64,000 bases of DNA from an uncultured Christensenella sp. (GCA_910586065.1 CAJUGI010000003.1:133832-197831); one strand, 5' to 3'; counted from the stretch's first letter, positions 48,653 to 57,583 are shown. Made by a program: numbers and translations. Notes: generated by a model from the sequence alone, not told the origin.

Positions 48653-48874
48653 TTATTGCTTTGCCATTGCTTCAGCGAATGACGGAGCTTTCCCTAACTT
48701 CCGTACGAGTTCCTCGGGGCTATAAACAGGCATCCATGTTCCTCTTCCACCTATGCCCTCTACCTTGATAACCTTTCCGCATCCGATGCATTCATATGAC
48801 CCTTCTGTTTCCTCTAAGTTGAGGTTTGAATTGAGTTTCTTGCAATGCGGGCAAATCTCGTTATGTAGTTTCAT
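48653..48874 (-). CDS. Zinc-ribbon protein (73 aa)
   Basis: CPHCKK near residue 8 and CIGCGK near 29. GGAG lies six bases before the ATG, inside the end of the gene before it (14-bp overlap). The rest (EELVRKLGKAPSFAEAMAKQ) is helical. Confidence 0.7.
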   Translation of the reverse strand: MKLHNEICPHCKKLNSNLNLEETEGSYECIGCGKVIKVEGIGGRGTWMPVYSPEELVRKLGKAPSFAEAMAKQ

Positions 48875-49103
48875 GCCTATCTCCTTCCCCCAACCACGCT
48901 TGTCCTATGCTTTCGTAGCCGGGCTTTAAATTTCTTAGGCTTTCTCGGTCTACAATGACCGATAGGACATCCTCGCCTTTCATCCTCTTGCGGTCAATGA
49001 ACGTTGTCATTATAACACCGCACGTCGGACATTGGTGCTGCTCTTTTTTTTCGCTGACGGGGATTTTAAGTTCTCCGCCGCAAACCGTACAATAATTAAT
49101 CAC
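48861..49103 (-). CDS. Zinc-ribbon protein (80 aa)
   Basis: CTVCGG at residue 5 and CPTCGV near 25; GTG start overlapping the previous stop by 8 bp. Start codon not certain. Confidence 0.65.
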   Translation of the reverse strand: MINYCTVCGGELKIPVSEKKEQHQCPTCGVIMTTFIDRKRMKGEDVLSVIVDRESLRNLKPGYESIGQAWLGEGDRHETT

Positions 49104-50190
49104 CTATCCAATCCTCCACTCTGATTTTTTCGTCCACTATGGGCTCTTTTTTTATAAATTCTTGTACTGAGTCAATATTCAAAATGTTCATTAAGCGAAT
49201 CAAATTATACCCATCAGGAATTGAGTCACCGCTTTCCCATTTTTGATATGTTCTTACGGATGTTTCAACCGCATCCGCAACTTGCTTTTGAGTAAACCCA
49301 TTGCGCTCACGATAGAATTTGAATGCCCAGCTATCAAACTCGGTTACTGCTGACCCGAAATAAATAGGCCACCAAATGTTTTTCTTTTCGCCTTCCTTGT
49401 TATAGATGTTAAGCATATATATCTTGGTTGTAGGCGTAAGTCCTATCCTCAGTTCTTTTTTAAAGTCCCCCGAACAATGGATGTATGCCGCATTCTCAAC
49501 TTTGACACCTATCCATTCCATAATAGGGTCGCCATCTTCATCACAAGGGAACTCGCCGCCGACAACTATTTCATTGTCTTCACGCATAAAGTCTTCATTA
49601 AACCCGACCAGCCCCGGCAAATAAACAATGGGTTCTATGCCTGAATAAAACATTAATTCGTTGTAACTATATATTAAAGATTTGGGTGTTTTATCGCCTC
49701 TGTGCAATCTCTCGCAAAGGTCAAGATAATCACACCATAAACAAAATATATCGTATCGTGATACATAGCCTGTCTGAGCTATGGTATATTCCATTATGTC
49801 TACAAGATTGACTTTGTGGTGATAAAACAGCCGCTCAAGCCTCTCATATACTTCCTCGTAGTTTTGGTCACCATACTGCGTAAAACGATAGTATCCGTAA
49901 ATAATACTTTTAAGGTCGCCACAATGTTTTCCTCTGCCATCTGCGACATAGAAATAAAAAGGTATTCTTTTTATAAATGTTTCCTTATCTATTGCATTGA
50001 ACCCATACCCATCCCTTAACAGCTCAAGTCTACCAAGGTGCGCCATTTTTGATTCGGGCAAGGGTGCTACTGCAAAGATTTCGCCTCCTACCACCTCATG
50101 CAACCTCAAGTAATCAACAACTCGGTCTACATCAAAGTATTCTTTGCTTACATATTTTCTTATAAATTGTTCTTGTTCTGCAGTTATCAT
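49096..50190 (-). CDS. HTH regulator with a large N-terminal domain
   Basis: 364 residues. Residues 1-285 are of unknown fold, rich in aromatic residues (IYGYYRFTQYGDQNYEEVYE). Residues about 287-345 form a Cro/C1-type HTH (RERNGFTQKQVADAVETSVR, TYQKWESGDSIPDGY). Genes of this type, with unknown sensor domain plus HTH, occur as single-gene regulators in Firmicutes accessory regions. Two promoters and repeats of AACACGA type lie upstream, fitting self-control. Confidence 0.68.
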   Translation of the reverse strand: MITAEQEQFIRKYVSKEYFDVDRVVDYLRLHEVVGGEIFAVAPLPESKMAHLGRLELLRDGYGFNAIDKETFIKRIPFYFYVADGRGKHCGDLKSIIYGYYRFTQYGDQNYEEVYERLERLFYHHKVNLVDIMEYTIAQTGYVSRYDIFCLWCDYLDLCERLHRGDKTPKSLIYSYNELMFYSGIEPIVYLPGLVGFNEDFMREDNEIVVGGEFPCDEDGDPIMEWIGVKVENAAYIHCSGDFKKELRIGLTPTTKIYMLNIYNKEGEKKNIWWPIYFGSAVTEFDSWAFKFYRERNGFTQKQVADAVETSVRTYQKWESGDSIPDGYNLIRLMNILNIDSVQEFIKKEPIVDEKIRVEDWIGD

Positions 50191-50218
50191 TACACCGCCT
50201 CCGCTGTTTCTTGCTCAT

Positions 50219-50247
50219 ATTATAACACGAAATATTCGGGTAATCAA
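50219..50247 (-). promoter_or_regulatory. Promoter of the 50190 gene with flanking operator-like repeats
   Basis: TTGATT (50242-50247) and TATAAT (50219-50224), 17 bp apart. AACACGAA (50224-50231) and its complement TTCGTGTT (50281-50288), plus TCGTGTT at 50261, surround it. Confidence 0.75.
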
Positions 50248-50411
50248 GCCGTCTTTTTAGTCGTGTTGTGCGAAGATTTATTCGTGTTTCGGTGGATGCT
50301 TGCCATTTTAGATAGCGTAAACAACACAATTATACGACTTATAAATCGTTTTGCATATCAATTGTAAATGTCTTTCACCGAAAACCATTTATTGCTAAGT
50401 TCATACCGTAA

Positions 50412-50441
50412 TTATAGCAATATAAACATTTGTTTGTCAAC
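50412..50441 (-). promoter_or_regulatory. Second, consensus promoter upstream of the 50190 gene
   Basis: TTGACA (50436-50441) and TATAAT (50412-50417), 18 bp apart. It would give a 5' leader of about 210 bases. The 325-bp gap 50191-50515 holds these promoters and a terminator only. Confidence 0.75.
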
Positions 50442-50477
50442 ATTATAATGTCTCAGTTTTAGTACGTTCGAAAAATT

Positions 50478-50521
50478 TTGTAATTAGAAAAAGACCCTTA
50501 CGGGCCTTTTTCTAATTACAA
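50478..50521. terminator. Bidirectional terminator at the end of the defence operon
   Basis: Twenty-base arms with one G-U pair (50478-50497 and 50502-50521) around a TTAC loop; it includes A/T runs on both sides. The last codons of the HNH gene lie in its right arm. Confidence 0.88.
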
Positions 50522-51256
50522 ATGTAAATTATACATTAGCGTGTCTACTTTTGCATTGTCATAAGTAAAACAATGAGTGTCATAATCAAATACTCCATTT
50601 GCTTTATGTACTATTCGATGATGATCGGGACAAAGTATGATTATGTTTGATGCGTTATTATTTAGTGATTGGGTAAAATATTCTATATGATGCGCTTCCG
50701 AAACGTCAACGCCGTACATTATTTCGGCAGTAGCTCCACAAATTTGGCATCTATGCTGATAAAGGTTTTTAAGTGTTTTCTGTATCTTATTATTCAATAT
50801 ACGAACGTTTATATTACGACGGACTCTTCTAATTGATGCCCCAGCATCATTTAAATTAATTATACGCTCATACTCTTCTTCAGAAAATTCTGTGATTATT
50901 TTTCTATCGTCAGCTGTTATTATTGAATTATATGGCTTTGTTTCGTCATCAATCACTAAATCATGAATAATTACCGTTAACTCTTCAAAAGTGTAATTTT
51001 TTAAATCATTATGAATAACTAAAACTCCAGCCCGTGGATTACGCATATTCCACCCGTGTCTATTGGTTTTACCAATTACAGGATCAAACTCATCTCTGCG
51101 CAATCGCATATAGCTATTGGTTTTACCAAATCTTTTTGAAATTGCTTGAAAGGCATCGGTATATGTGCTATAACCCAATGCTTTGACCGCATCCATATCA
51201 AATTTAGATATATAATATGCAATAATGGATATCTTTCTGTTAGCGTCTGTAATCAT
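50516..51256 (-). CDS. HNH endonuclease, probable nuclease of the defence island
   Basis: 246 residues. The HNH part is at about 170-235: CQICG, then VDVSEAHHIEYFTQSLNNNA and IIILCPDHHRIVHK. The first 150 residues are unlike known nucleases and probably read the target or a partner. It ends the seven-gene operon that starts at 56318. In restriction systems such enzymes cut DNA lacking the partner's methylation. Confidence 0.82.
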   Translation of the reverse strand: MITDANRKISIIAYYISKFDMDAVKALGYSTYTDAFQAISKRFGKTNSYMRLRRDEFDPVIGKTNRHGWNMRNPRAGVLVIHNDLKNYTFEELTVIIHDLVIDDETKPYNSIITADDRKIITEFSEEEYERIINLNDAGASIRRVRRNINVRILNNKIQKTLKNLYQHRCQICGATAEIMYGVDVSEAHHIEYFTQSLNNNASNIIILCPDHHRIVHKANGVFDYDTHCFTYDNAKVDTLMYNLHL

Positions 51257-51271
51257 TTGTCTCTCACAAAT

Positions 51272-52267
51272 TTAGTTAATTGTAGCTTTTATTCGATTAA
51301 TTAAGCGCTCACACAAATCGTCGTGATTGTCCCATAGAATTGTATTTACCTGTTTAACATCAAAATGACCGTCTTCACTAAATTTTTCTTTATTGCACAA
51401 CTGTATTACTTCTTTCCCATTACCCAAAGCGTATCCAGCTTCAAAATACGCACCATTATTATGCCCTGTTAATTCTGCGATAACAAACTTGGACTGTCTA
51501 ATTTCATAAAGCATTTCAGGTACAATTTGATGATTATGCTCGATTTCATCCATTATCCTTGGTATATAACCGCACTCAGTGATTGCTTTTCTAATACTTT
51601 CCCTTATTGGCTTCATGTTTTCTGCAAAAGACATAGCGACAAAAACATTTTTTGCATATTGCGAAACATTTTTTTGTAGTTCGTCTATACGTTGCCAACC
51701 GTCTGGTTTAAGCTCTACAAAGTACAGTTTACTTTGATTATCATAATTTATATTCGCATAATTCTTTTCTCGAATATAATTTGCCAGATGAGAACGCTGG
51801 CATTCAATTTTTTGTTTATCCAGTAGTTTACCTTCCTCGTCATATCGATTAACAAAAAGTAGACTCGTCATTTCGTTAACAGAATAATCAACTACTTCTC
51901 CTACATAGGCCGTTCTTTTTGAAATAGCAAGTAATATTTTATCTATTCTATCGGAAAATGTTTTAGGATAAAAAGCATCTACTTCTTCCGTTGATAAAAA
52001 AGCTGAAAACGGATATTGTTCTTGCCGAACCACAAACGCTTCATATTTACCCATAAAGTAATAAAAATTATAATCTCGGTTTTTGGCTTCAAGACTGTTA
52101 TTATGATAAAGATAAGAAGCAACGCCATCCTTTTTGTTTTTCCATACGATTGACCTTATCGTTGTTTCATATCTACCACATATTGGGCATTCAACAAACA
52201 GAAAGGAAAAATCACTTTCTGCCGTTGCCTTTTCACCACAAAATGTACACTGGGTTGTATTATTCAT
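51272..52267 (-). CDS. Zinc-ribbon plus deoxyribosyltransferase/TIR-like domain protein
   Basis: 331 residues from the ATG at 52267. CTFCGE and CPICGRYE near the start make a zinc ribbon. Residues about 205-330 match the nucleoside-deoxyribosyltransferase/TIR-like fold: NVFVAMSF, MDEIEHNHQIV, FVIAELTGHNNGAYFEAGYA with the likely catalytic Glu in YFEAG. Related domains in conflict systems bind or destroy nucleotides such as NAD. It may be the effector or a sensor of this operon. The enzyme activity is not shown. Confidence 0.7.
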   Translation of the reverse strand: MNNTTQCTFCGEKATAESDFSFLFVECPICGRYETTIRSIVWKNKKDGVASYLYHNNSLEAKNRDYNFYYFMGKYEAFVVRQEQYPFSAFLSTEEVDAFYPKTFSDRIDKILLAISKRTAYVGEVVDYSVNEMTSLLFVNRYDEEGKLLDKQKIECQRSHLANYIREKNYANINYDNQSKLYFVELKPDGWQRIDELQKNVSQYAKNVFVAMSFAENMKPIRESIRKAITECGYIPRIMDEIEHNHQIVPEMLYEIRQSKFVIAELTGHNNGAYFEAGYALGNGKEVIQLCNKEKFSEDGHFDVKQVNTILWDNHDDLCERLINRIKATIN

Positions 52268-52277
52268 CAAATACCTC

Positions 52278-52499
52278 TCATAACACTTGGAAACCGTCCG
52301 CAGTTAAAAAAGTTTTAAGCTCATCAAATGTTTTTAAGTCTTTTTTTGAATAGACAAATTCACAAGCGATGACGGGAGCGTTAATTATAAGTTTCCATTT
52401 GTCTTTTGTGCTTTTTATGGTATACCCCCTACCATCCTTTGTTGCTGTTGCAATCGGTCCAGTCATAGTATCTCTGGTCATAAGTTTTTTTTCAGGCAT
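52278..52499 (-). CDS. Small unknown protein of the defence operon (73 aa)
   Basis: ATG at 52499 behind GGGAGGGGAG. Beta-rich start (TGPIATATKDGRGYTIKSTK) and a helical end. No family recognised. Confidence 0.6.
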   Translation of the reverse strand: MPEKKLMTRDTMTGPIATATKDGRGYTIKSTKDKWKLIINAPVIACEFVYSKKDLKTFDELKTFLTADGFQVL

Positions 52500-52525
52500 A
52501 AAACTCCCCTCCCCTTTACACATTT

Positions 52526-53278
52526 TTATCCGTTTCTTTGTTTTAAGATATATTTATAAGATAAATCCTTAATATCATCGCTCGTTAAAGAATCTAATAA
52601 CGTTACTGCGCCGTAGCGATTTATGTACTTACATAAATCTCTCCACTCATACTTTGTGCTACCCTTTTCTTGTAATCCCACATCCCGTAACTTTGGATCA
52701 TTATTTATTTCAAGAATAGCATCCAAAATACCTATTGTTACATTACGATTCATCGAAAAATTTCTTTCTATGACACTTTGACAAATATCAGAATGCGATG
52801 TCAGGAGCTTCGTCAATTCATACGGATTCCTTCTGCTCTCCTGATACGATAAATAACCAATCCACCACAACCTTGAAATAGCATTTCTCAAAAAACCTAT
52901 TCGGTTGCCATCTTCTGTATTACAAAAAAATCTTTGTTTAACCGTTTCTACAGACATACCTTCAGCAGCCCAACGCTTATTTGTATATTCCCAGTACTCA
53001 AGGTGCGTTAAATATGCCCACAAATACGGATTGCTTGCCTGCTTTGGACTCAATTTGTCCTTAAACACATCATAAAAAATTACTACATTCGAATATTCCT
53101 CGCCAGCGGCATCCAACGGTGGCAAACAGCTCTCAATCCGTGATTCTTTGCAATATTCTCTATCACCAAATAGCTCTTTTACCCATTTATTATCCGCAAG
53201 TGAATAAGAACTAATGTTATCGCTAATTCCGTCAAATAATTCTAAGTATGCAGATTCTGTAAAATATTTTATCCTCAT
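52526..53278 (-). CDS. DUF6339-like protein of the defence operon
   Basis: 250 residues. YDVFKDKLSPKQASNPYLWA, YLTHLEYWEYTNKRW and RLWWIGYLSYQES fit the DUF6339 family as I remember it; function unknown. Such proteins are encoded next to GHKL ATPases and cytosine methyltransferases. It overlaps the gene before it by 4 bp. Confidence 0.65.
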   Translation of the reverse strand: MRIKYFTESAYLELFDGISDNISSYSLADNKWVKELFGDREYCKESRIESCLPPLDAAGEEYSNVVIFYDVFKDKLSPKQASNPYLWAYLTHLEYWEYTNKRWAAEGMSVETVKQRFFCNTEDGNRIGFLRNAISRLWWIGYLSYQESRRNPYELTKLLTSHSDICQSVIERNFSMNRNVTIGILDAILEINNDPKLRDVGLQEKGSTKYEWRDLCKYINRYGAVTLLDSLTSDDIKDLSYKYILKQRNG

Positions 53279-54168
53279 ACTTCATTATCCCCCTGTAGTA
53301 ACGCTTTGCAAAGTTGAGTTAATGACTCAACAGAACTTGTAAAAACGTGAGGCAAAATTTGATTTGCCACTTTTGTTAATGAAATCTCGCTTTCCAAATC
53401 AATGTTTAATTCTTTTAATCTAAATTGAATAACCTGATACCACTTTTTTTCACTAGCTGTTATACGTTCCTCTTCAGACATATTTTTGATATAATTCAAA
53501 ACATCTACAAGAACAGGGGCGGCATAGAATGAAGCCAACACGCCTCGCACATCAGGTGCTTCATATAATTTCTGATATTTGTCGTAAGAGTCAGCATTCA
53601 AAAAAATTACTATCTTGTCCTGAGAAAAATCTGCGCTTACCTCTTCATTTGGTCTTGTTGTTTGTTTCCTAATTCTAAATATAGAAGGTCTGTCAGCCAA
53701 AGGATCATAGCTGTTTAACGGAATATTATAGTGATGAGTAGCTATGCCGATGATATCCCCAAATCGTAAAGTAAACGGAACTCTGCCAAATATTTTTTTA
53801 TTATGCTCATCCAACGCAAAGGAATCTATGTTTTCATTTGCAATAATGTAGCCGCGTAATAATAGCATCCTATTGAGTTCAACCTTCTTGATTTCAATGA
53901 CCAACTCATTTTTATCACTTGCAAATTCAAACATGCGACGAAACTCGGCAATAACGCTTTCAAGATAAATTACTACTTTTGCTCTTCCATCGGCTATCAT
54001 TTCTTGTAACCCAGGACAGTTAAGAGCATAATTTACTTTAATAGTTGCCTTGTTTTCATCTTCTTCTATAGCATCGTCCACAATTGATATATCAAACGAT
54101 GAATCAATATAGTCTTCGTTTAATGAGCTTAAAACGGGATGAGGATAATTTATATTTGTTCTGTTCAT
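53275..54168 (-). CDS. Unknown protein between GHKL ATPase and DUF6339 genes (297 aa)
   Basis: Starts 11 bp after the ATPase gene. The middle is beta-rich (GRVPFTLRFGDIIGIATHHY) and the end helical. No motif of a nuclease is visible. Its tight coupling to both neighbours suggests one complex of three proteins. Confidence 0.65.
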   Translation of the reverse strand: MNRTNINYPHPVLSSLNEDYIDSSFDISIVDDAIEEDENKATIKVNYALNCPGLQEMIADGRAKVVIYLESVIAEFRRMFEFASDKNELVIEIKKVELNRMLLLRGYIIANENIDSFALDEHNKKIFGRVPFTLRFGDIIGIATHHYNIPLNSYDPLADRPSIFRIRKQTTRPNEEVSADFSQDKIVIFLNADSYDKYQKLYEAPDVRGVLASFYAAPVLVDVLNYIKNMSEEERITASEKKWYQVIQFRLKELNIDLESEISLTKVANQILPHVFTSSVESLTQLCKALLQGDNEV

Positions 54169-54179
54169 ACTCCCACCTC

Positions 54180-56081
54180 TTAGTAAATTAACAGCTCTAA
54201 CAGCATTTTTTCAGAATATTCTAAATAAAGAAAAATCTCATAAGGAACATTCGCTTTTAAGTCACGCAATTTAGCTATTTCCGATTCGACCTTATACGTT
54301 TTACGGTCGATTTTGTATTCATGGATGCGGATATTCTCTTTAGTGCCGTCATCACCAATTGCTTTAATAGTTATATGAGCCAAAGAACAGTCTTCCTCAA
54401 GCATTAATGCTACTCGATAAGTGTTAGGCGCAGGCATCTGCATTATTCTTTGCATTAAAACCTTAGGCATATTAATCTGCTTTTCACCAGGCGCAGGCGT
54501 TTTAACCTTATCGGGGCCGTGCGGATCAGCCGTTCCGCCATTCCCTGGATGTTTACCGCCGCCTCCCTCATTGGCAGGAGTTAAATCCTCCCTCTTATGC
54601 CCTTTAACCTTTTTTGCTGCAAGTTTGACTGTGCGCGTATGCGTTACCTTTCGATGCATATCACCTATTGCGTTAACCGTATCAGGCGATTTATCTTCTT
54701 TCTCTTCCTTCCCCAAGGAGGGGTCATCCTCGTCATATGGTAAATAAGCGCTTACGCCATCTAAATCCACTTCATCTGGCATTTCGCATCGACAACAGCC
54801 CACGATAGTATCATTAACCCAACCAATGAGCTGAGAACGATACTTCTTCGCTTTCTTGTTTTCTACTGGGTCATTTTCAATTAATTCCGGGTCCCATTTA
54901 TTGTGTTGCGGTGGCTCAATATTTTTTAACAGCTCATTGAGCTTATTTCCTTGGACAACCATTACCGCCGCATATCTGGTGAAAATATGGTTGCGACGCA
55001 CTCTTACAACCATTCCTATAGAACGCATTTCTGCTATAGATTTGCTGTAACTGTCATCTTTTTTAATATATAAAACAACATCTTTGTCTTCCATTATTGA
55101 CCCGTACACCATATCGTCAGGATTAATAACAGCAGAATAAAACTCCATTATCGTGGTTATCTTTTTTTCTTTAACATTATCTCGTTTCTCGATTTCCGAA
55201 TAATATTCCAATCTTCGACCAATAGTGGAATCATCGATAATTTGTCCGTCAATTTTGACAACAAGTTTTTTATTGATAATTGCGACAAAAAAGTTACTTA
55301 GAATGGCTTTTTCGATATCAGCCGCCCAAGTATCAGTTTTTTTAAAGCCCGCAATTATTACATCCGTACCGAATTCATTGTCTTGTCTTGAAAATTGGTC
55401 ACGGAGTAAACATGTATCCTTGCTAAATATGGGCTTTTTATCATCTATATTTTGAAAAAATCCTACTCCTTGCGTAGATTCATTATTACTATCAAAGTGA
55501 GTAACAAGTCTAGCTACTCCTTGGAACGCTCTTACTTGGTCATCATAAGCATATGAATTATAAAATATTGTTCTAAACGATGAGCAAGCAAACGGCGCAT
55601 TTTTACCTATACCGTATGAACCACCGCTCCCTTGGTCTTTCTGAGTAACACCATTAGAATGAGTCAATGCACGCCAAACAGATTTCTCCCTTATTTCTGC
55701 TTTTGCTCCACTTAATCCTTTAGTGTTATAATCACTAATCACAAGAAAATCTATATCATCTTGAGAAAGCTTTTCCTTAGCTTCCTTTAAAAAGTTTTGA
55801 AGTTTAGGTTCAGATTTCTTTTTCCAGTAATATTCACATTGAGAAAATACGTCATCCAAGCCCACCAAAGCAGAATGATGTGATTTTTTAAGCGATACGC
55901 TCTTAAACTCAACAATAACAGTTTCTTTGTCCGGGGCTTTCGCATCCAATGAGTTTTGGCAAATTTCTCTTGCCAAATTATCATAAAGCTCCGACCCTTT
56001 AAAGGTAGCTATTCCACCATCATTTATTCCCTGTTCCTCACCATCGTCTAAGCGAGGGAATCTCCAAGCAAGATTACTCAC
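54180..56081 (-). CDS. GHKL-type ATPase (MutL/MORC-like) of a defence system
   Basis: 633 residues, GTG start with AAAGGAG upstream. The Bergerat ATP fold is at about 1-200: LAREICQNSLDAKAPD (N box), LVISDYNTKGLSG (G1-like) and GSGGSYGIGKNAPFA (G2). The rest holds beta domains, a Pro/Gly-rich linker near 480-510 and a C-terminal beta domain. ATPases of this kind are found in restriction-type systems with cytosine methyltransferases (Iyer and Aravind's MORC/MutL work). It likely clamps DNA and licenses the nuclease. Confidence 0.85.
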   Translation of the reverse strand: MSNLAWRFPRLDDGEEQGINDGGIATFKGSELYDNLAREICQNSLDAKAPDKETVIVEFKSVSLKKSHHSALVGLDDVFSQCEYYWKKKSEPKLQNFLKEAKEKLSQDDIDFLVISDYNTKGLSGAKAEIREKSVWRALTHSNGVTQKDQGSGGSYGIGKNAPFACSSFRTIFYNSYAYDDQVRAFQGVARLVTHFDSNNESTQGVGFFQNIDDKKPIFSKDTCLLRDQFSRQDNEFGTDVIIAGFKKTDTWAADIEKAILSNFFVAIINKKLVVKIDGQIIDDSTIGRRLEYYSEIEKRDNVKEKKITTIMEFYSAVINPDDMVYGSIMEDKDVVLYIKKDDSYSKSIAEMRSIGMVVRVRRNHIFTRYAAVMVVQGNKLNELLKNIEPPQHNKWDPELIENDPVENKKAKKYRSQLIGWVNDTIVGCCRCEMPDEVDLDGVSAYLPYDEDDPSLGKEEKEDKSPDTVNAIGDMHRKVTHTRTVKLAAKKVKGHKREDLTPANEGGGGKHPGNGGTADPHGPDKVKTPAPGEKQINMPKVLMQRIMQMPAPNTYRVALMLEEDCSLAHITIKAIGDDGTKENIRIHEYKIDRKTYKVESEIAKLRDLKANVPYEIFLYLEYSEKMLLELLIY

Positions 56082-56099
56082 TCCTTTTCTCCTTTCTCT

Positions 56100-56318
56100 T
56101 TAAAGTTTAAATTTCTCTTCTTCCACCGTCATGCTCGTAAATTTACTCTTTGAAATTTTCATCTCTTTCTCTAATGTAGTAAATATTTTTTGTACATCCT
56201 CATCCGTATAATCATAATTGGCTTTATTTGAACAATTACCAAGTAAACGCAACATATCAATTATTTTGTTGGTTCTTGCTTCTACAAGTCTAACAAATTT
56301 TTCTCTTTTAGTTTCCAT
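56100..56318 (-). CDS. Small helical protein preceding the GHKL ATPase (72 aa)
   Basis: REKFVRLVEARTNKIIDMLR, LLGNCSNKANYDYTDEDVQK and a Lys/Glu-rich end. I have seen proteins like this beside GHKL/methyltransferase gene sets in Firmicutes, without a function. First gene of the operon, 19 bp before the ATPase. Confidence 0.65.
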   Translation of the reverse strand: METKREKFVRLVEARTNKIIDMLRLLGNCSNKANYDYTDEDVQKIFTTLEKEMKISKSKFTSMTVEEEKFKL

Positions 56319-56351
56319 TTTAATATCTCCTATAGATTTCTATTTGCGTAT

Positions 56352-56380
56352 ATTGTAACATTATAAAAATGTAATGTCAA
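56352..56380 (-). promoter_or_regulatory. Strong promoter of the GHKL operon
   Basis: TTGACA (56375-56380) and TACAAT (56352-56357), 17 bp apart. A small palindrome (ACATT/AATGT) lies inside the spacer. Confidence 0.85.
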
Positions 56381-56412
56381 TAGGTTTTGCAAAAATATTT
56401 TTAGAAAATCTG

Positions 56413-56430
56413 CAAATATTGCAATATTTG
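56413..56430. promoter_or_regulatory. Perfect 18-bp palindrome upstream of the GHKL promoter
   Basis: CAAATATTGCAATATTTG is its own complement. It lies 33 bp before the -35 box of the GHKL operon and 27 bp behind the methyltransferase terminator. Likely a regulator binding site. Confidence 0.7.
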
Positions 56431-56456
56431 AAAAATGTAAAACGTAAAGTTAAATA

Positions 56457-56480
56457 AAAGCGAGCATCTCTGCTCGCTTT
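56457..56480 (-). terminator. Terminator of the cytosine-methyltransferase operon
   Basis: Perfect ten-base arms AAAGCGAGCA/TGCTCGCTTT around TCTC with TTTTATTT behind on the minus strand. Confidence 0.85.
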
Positions 56481-56503
56481 ACGTCAAATAAATTCTGAAT
56501 CTA

Positions 56504-57583
56504 TTAATCAAATTGAATATATTCTTTAATTGATTTGAAAATTGCTTTTAGTACTGGCACCGCTATAGAATTCCCGCTCTGGCGATACATATTGATGTCA
56601 TTAACTACTATTTTAAAGTTTTCAAATCCCATAAGTCTAATACATTCTTCGGGCATTAGTTTACGCGCTACTCGCTCTACCCCTTCATAAGTTCCGATAT
56701 AGATTCTATCGTCTGCTCTCATTTCGGGAGTAGGTGCTTCAAGCCTAAAATCTCCAGTCCAATTGAATTGTTGATTCGCTGTTTGGCAGCCAATTACTTC
56801 TCTGTTAACCCTTGAACGACCTTCATGCTTCTCTTTTTGTGTAATCCACTCAAATCCTTTTTTGCCAAGGTAGTAAGTTAATGGTACATTATCCGATAAA
56901 TAATCAGTCGCATGCATTGTAAGCTCGATTGGTTTAGGAAATTCAAACTTCTTTATACCTAAACGTTTATCAAATCCCACTACAAATACTCTCATGCGAG
57001 TTTGCGGAAGTCCATAATCACTTGCATTTAACACCTCGTCAAAAATATCGTAATCTAATTCATCAAATATTTCCTTTATGCGTTTCCATGTTTTACATTT
57101 GTCATGAGTTTTGATTCCTATCACATTTTCATAAATAAACACGCGTGGGCGAATTTGTTGTATTAATTCGGCGTAGTGGAAGAACAATGTTCCTCTTGCA
57201 TCTTCAAACCCCTGTTTTTTTCCATATGTTGAGAAACTCTGACAAGGGCTTCCGCCTACTAAAATATCAACCTGCCCGTTATACCTTTGCCCATCTATAA
57301 ATCGCACGTCCTCAAACCATCGGTCTTCAGTTATATCATGGTTTGCAAAATACGATTGCTTAACATAGTTAACTTTACCTGTACCAACATATAGATTGTC
57401 AACATATTGTAATCTTTCTTCATAGGTTAACCCTGCTGTGTCAGCCATAATGGTATCGTAATCGTCTTCAAGTTCACGCTCTCCATTATCACAAGCAAAT
57501 ACGATATTAAATTCTTCATTTAACTGTCTAAGGGCCTCTTCGGGTGCGCCTATTCCGCTAAATACTGTAGCTAGTCTTATCAT
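56504..57583 (-). CDS. C5-cytosine DNA methyltransferase of the defence island
   Basis: 359 residues from the ATG at 57583 (ATGA overlap with the HTH gene). Motifs I FSGIGAPEEALRQL, IV GGSPCQSFS, VI YENVIGIKTH, VIII QTRMRVFVVGF and X RQSGNSIAVPVLKAIF are intact. It would mark host DNA so that the nuclease of the neighbouring operon spares it. Much shorter target-recognition region than the phage enzyme at 35796. Confidence 0.92.
   Translation of the reverse strand: MIRLATVFSGIGAPEEALRQLNEEFNIVFACDNGERELEDDYDTIMADTAGLTYEERLQYVDNLYVGTGKVNYVKQSYFANHDITEDRWFEDVRFIDGQRYNGQVDILVGGSPCQSFSTYGKKQGFEDARGTLFFHYAELIQQIRPRVFIYENVIGIKTHDKCKTWKRIKEIFDELDYDIFDEVLNASDYGLPQTRMRVFVVGFDKRLGIKKFEFPKPIELTMHATDYLSDNVPLTYYLGKKGFEWITQKEKHEGRSRVNREVIGCQTANQQFNWTGDFRLEAPTPEMRADDRIYIGTYEGVERVARKLMPEECIRLMGFENFKIVVNDINMYRQSGNSIAVPVLKAIFKSIKEYIQFD

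Noticed and set aside
50402..50430. Eleventh copy of the dispersed element (ATACCGTAA at 50404)
   Set aside because: Only the TACGGTAT half is present; the GGGCTC box is missing at the fixed distance. It overlaps an ordinary promoter.
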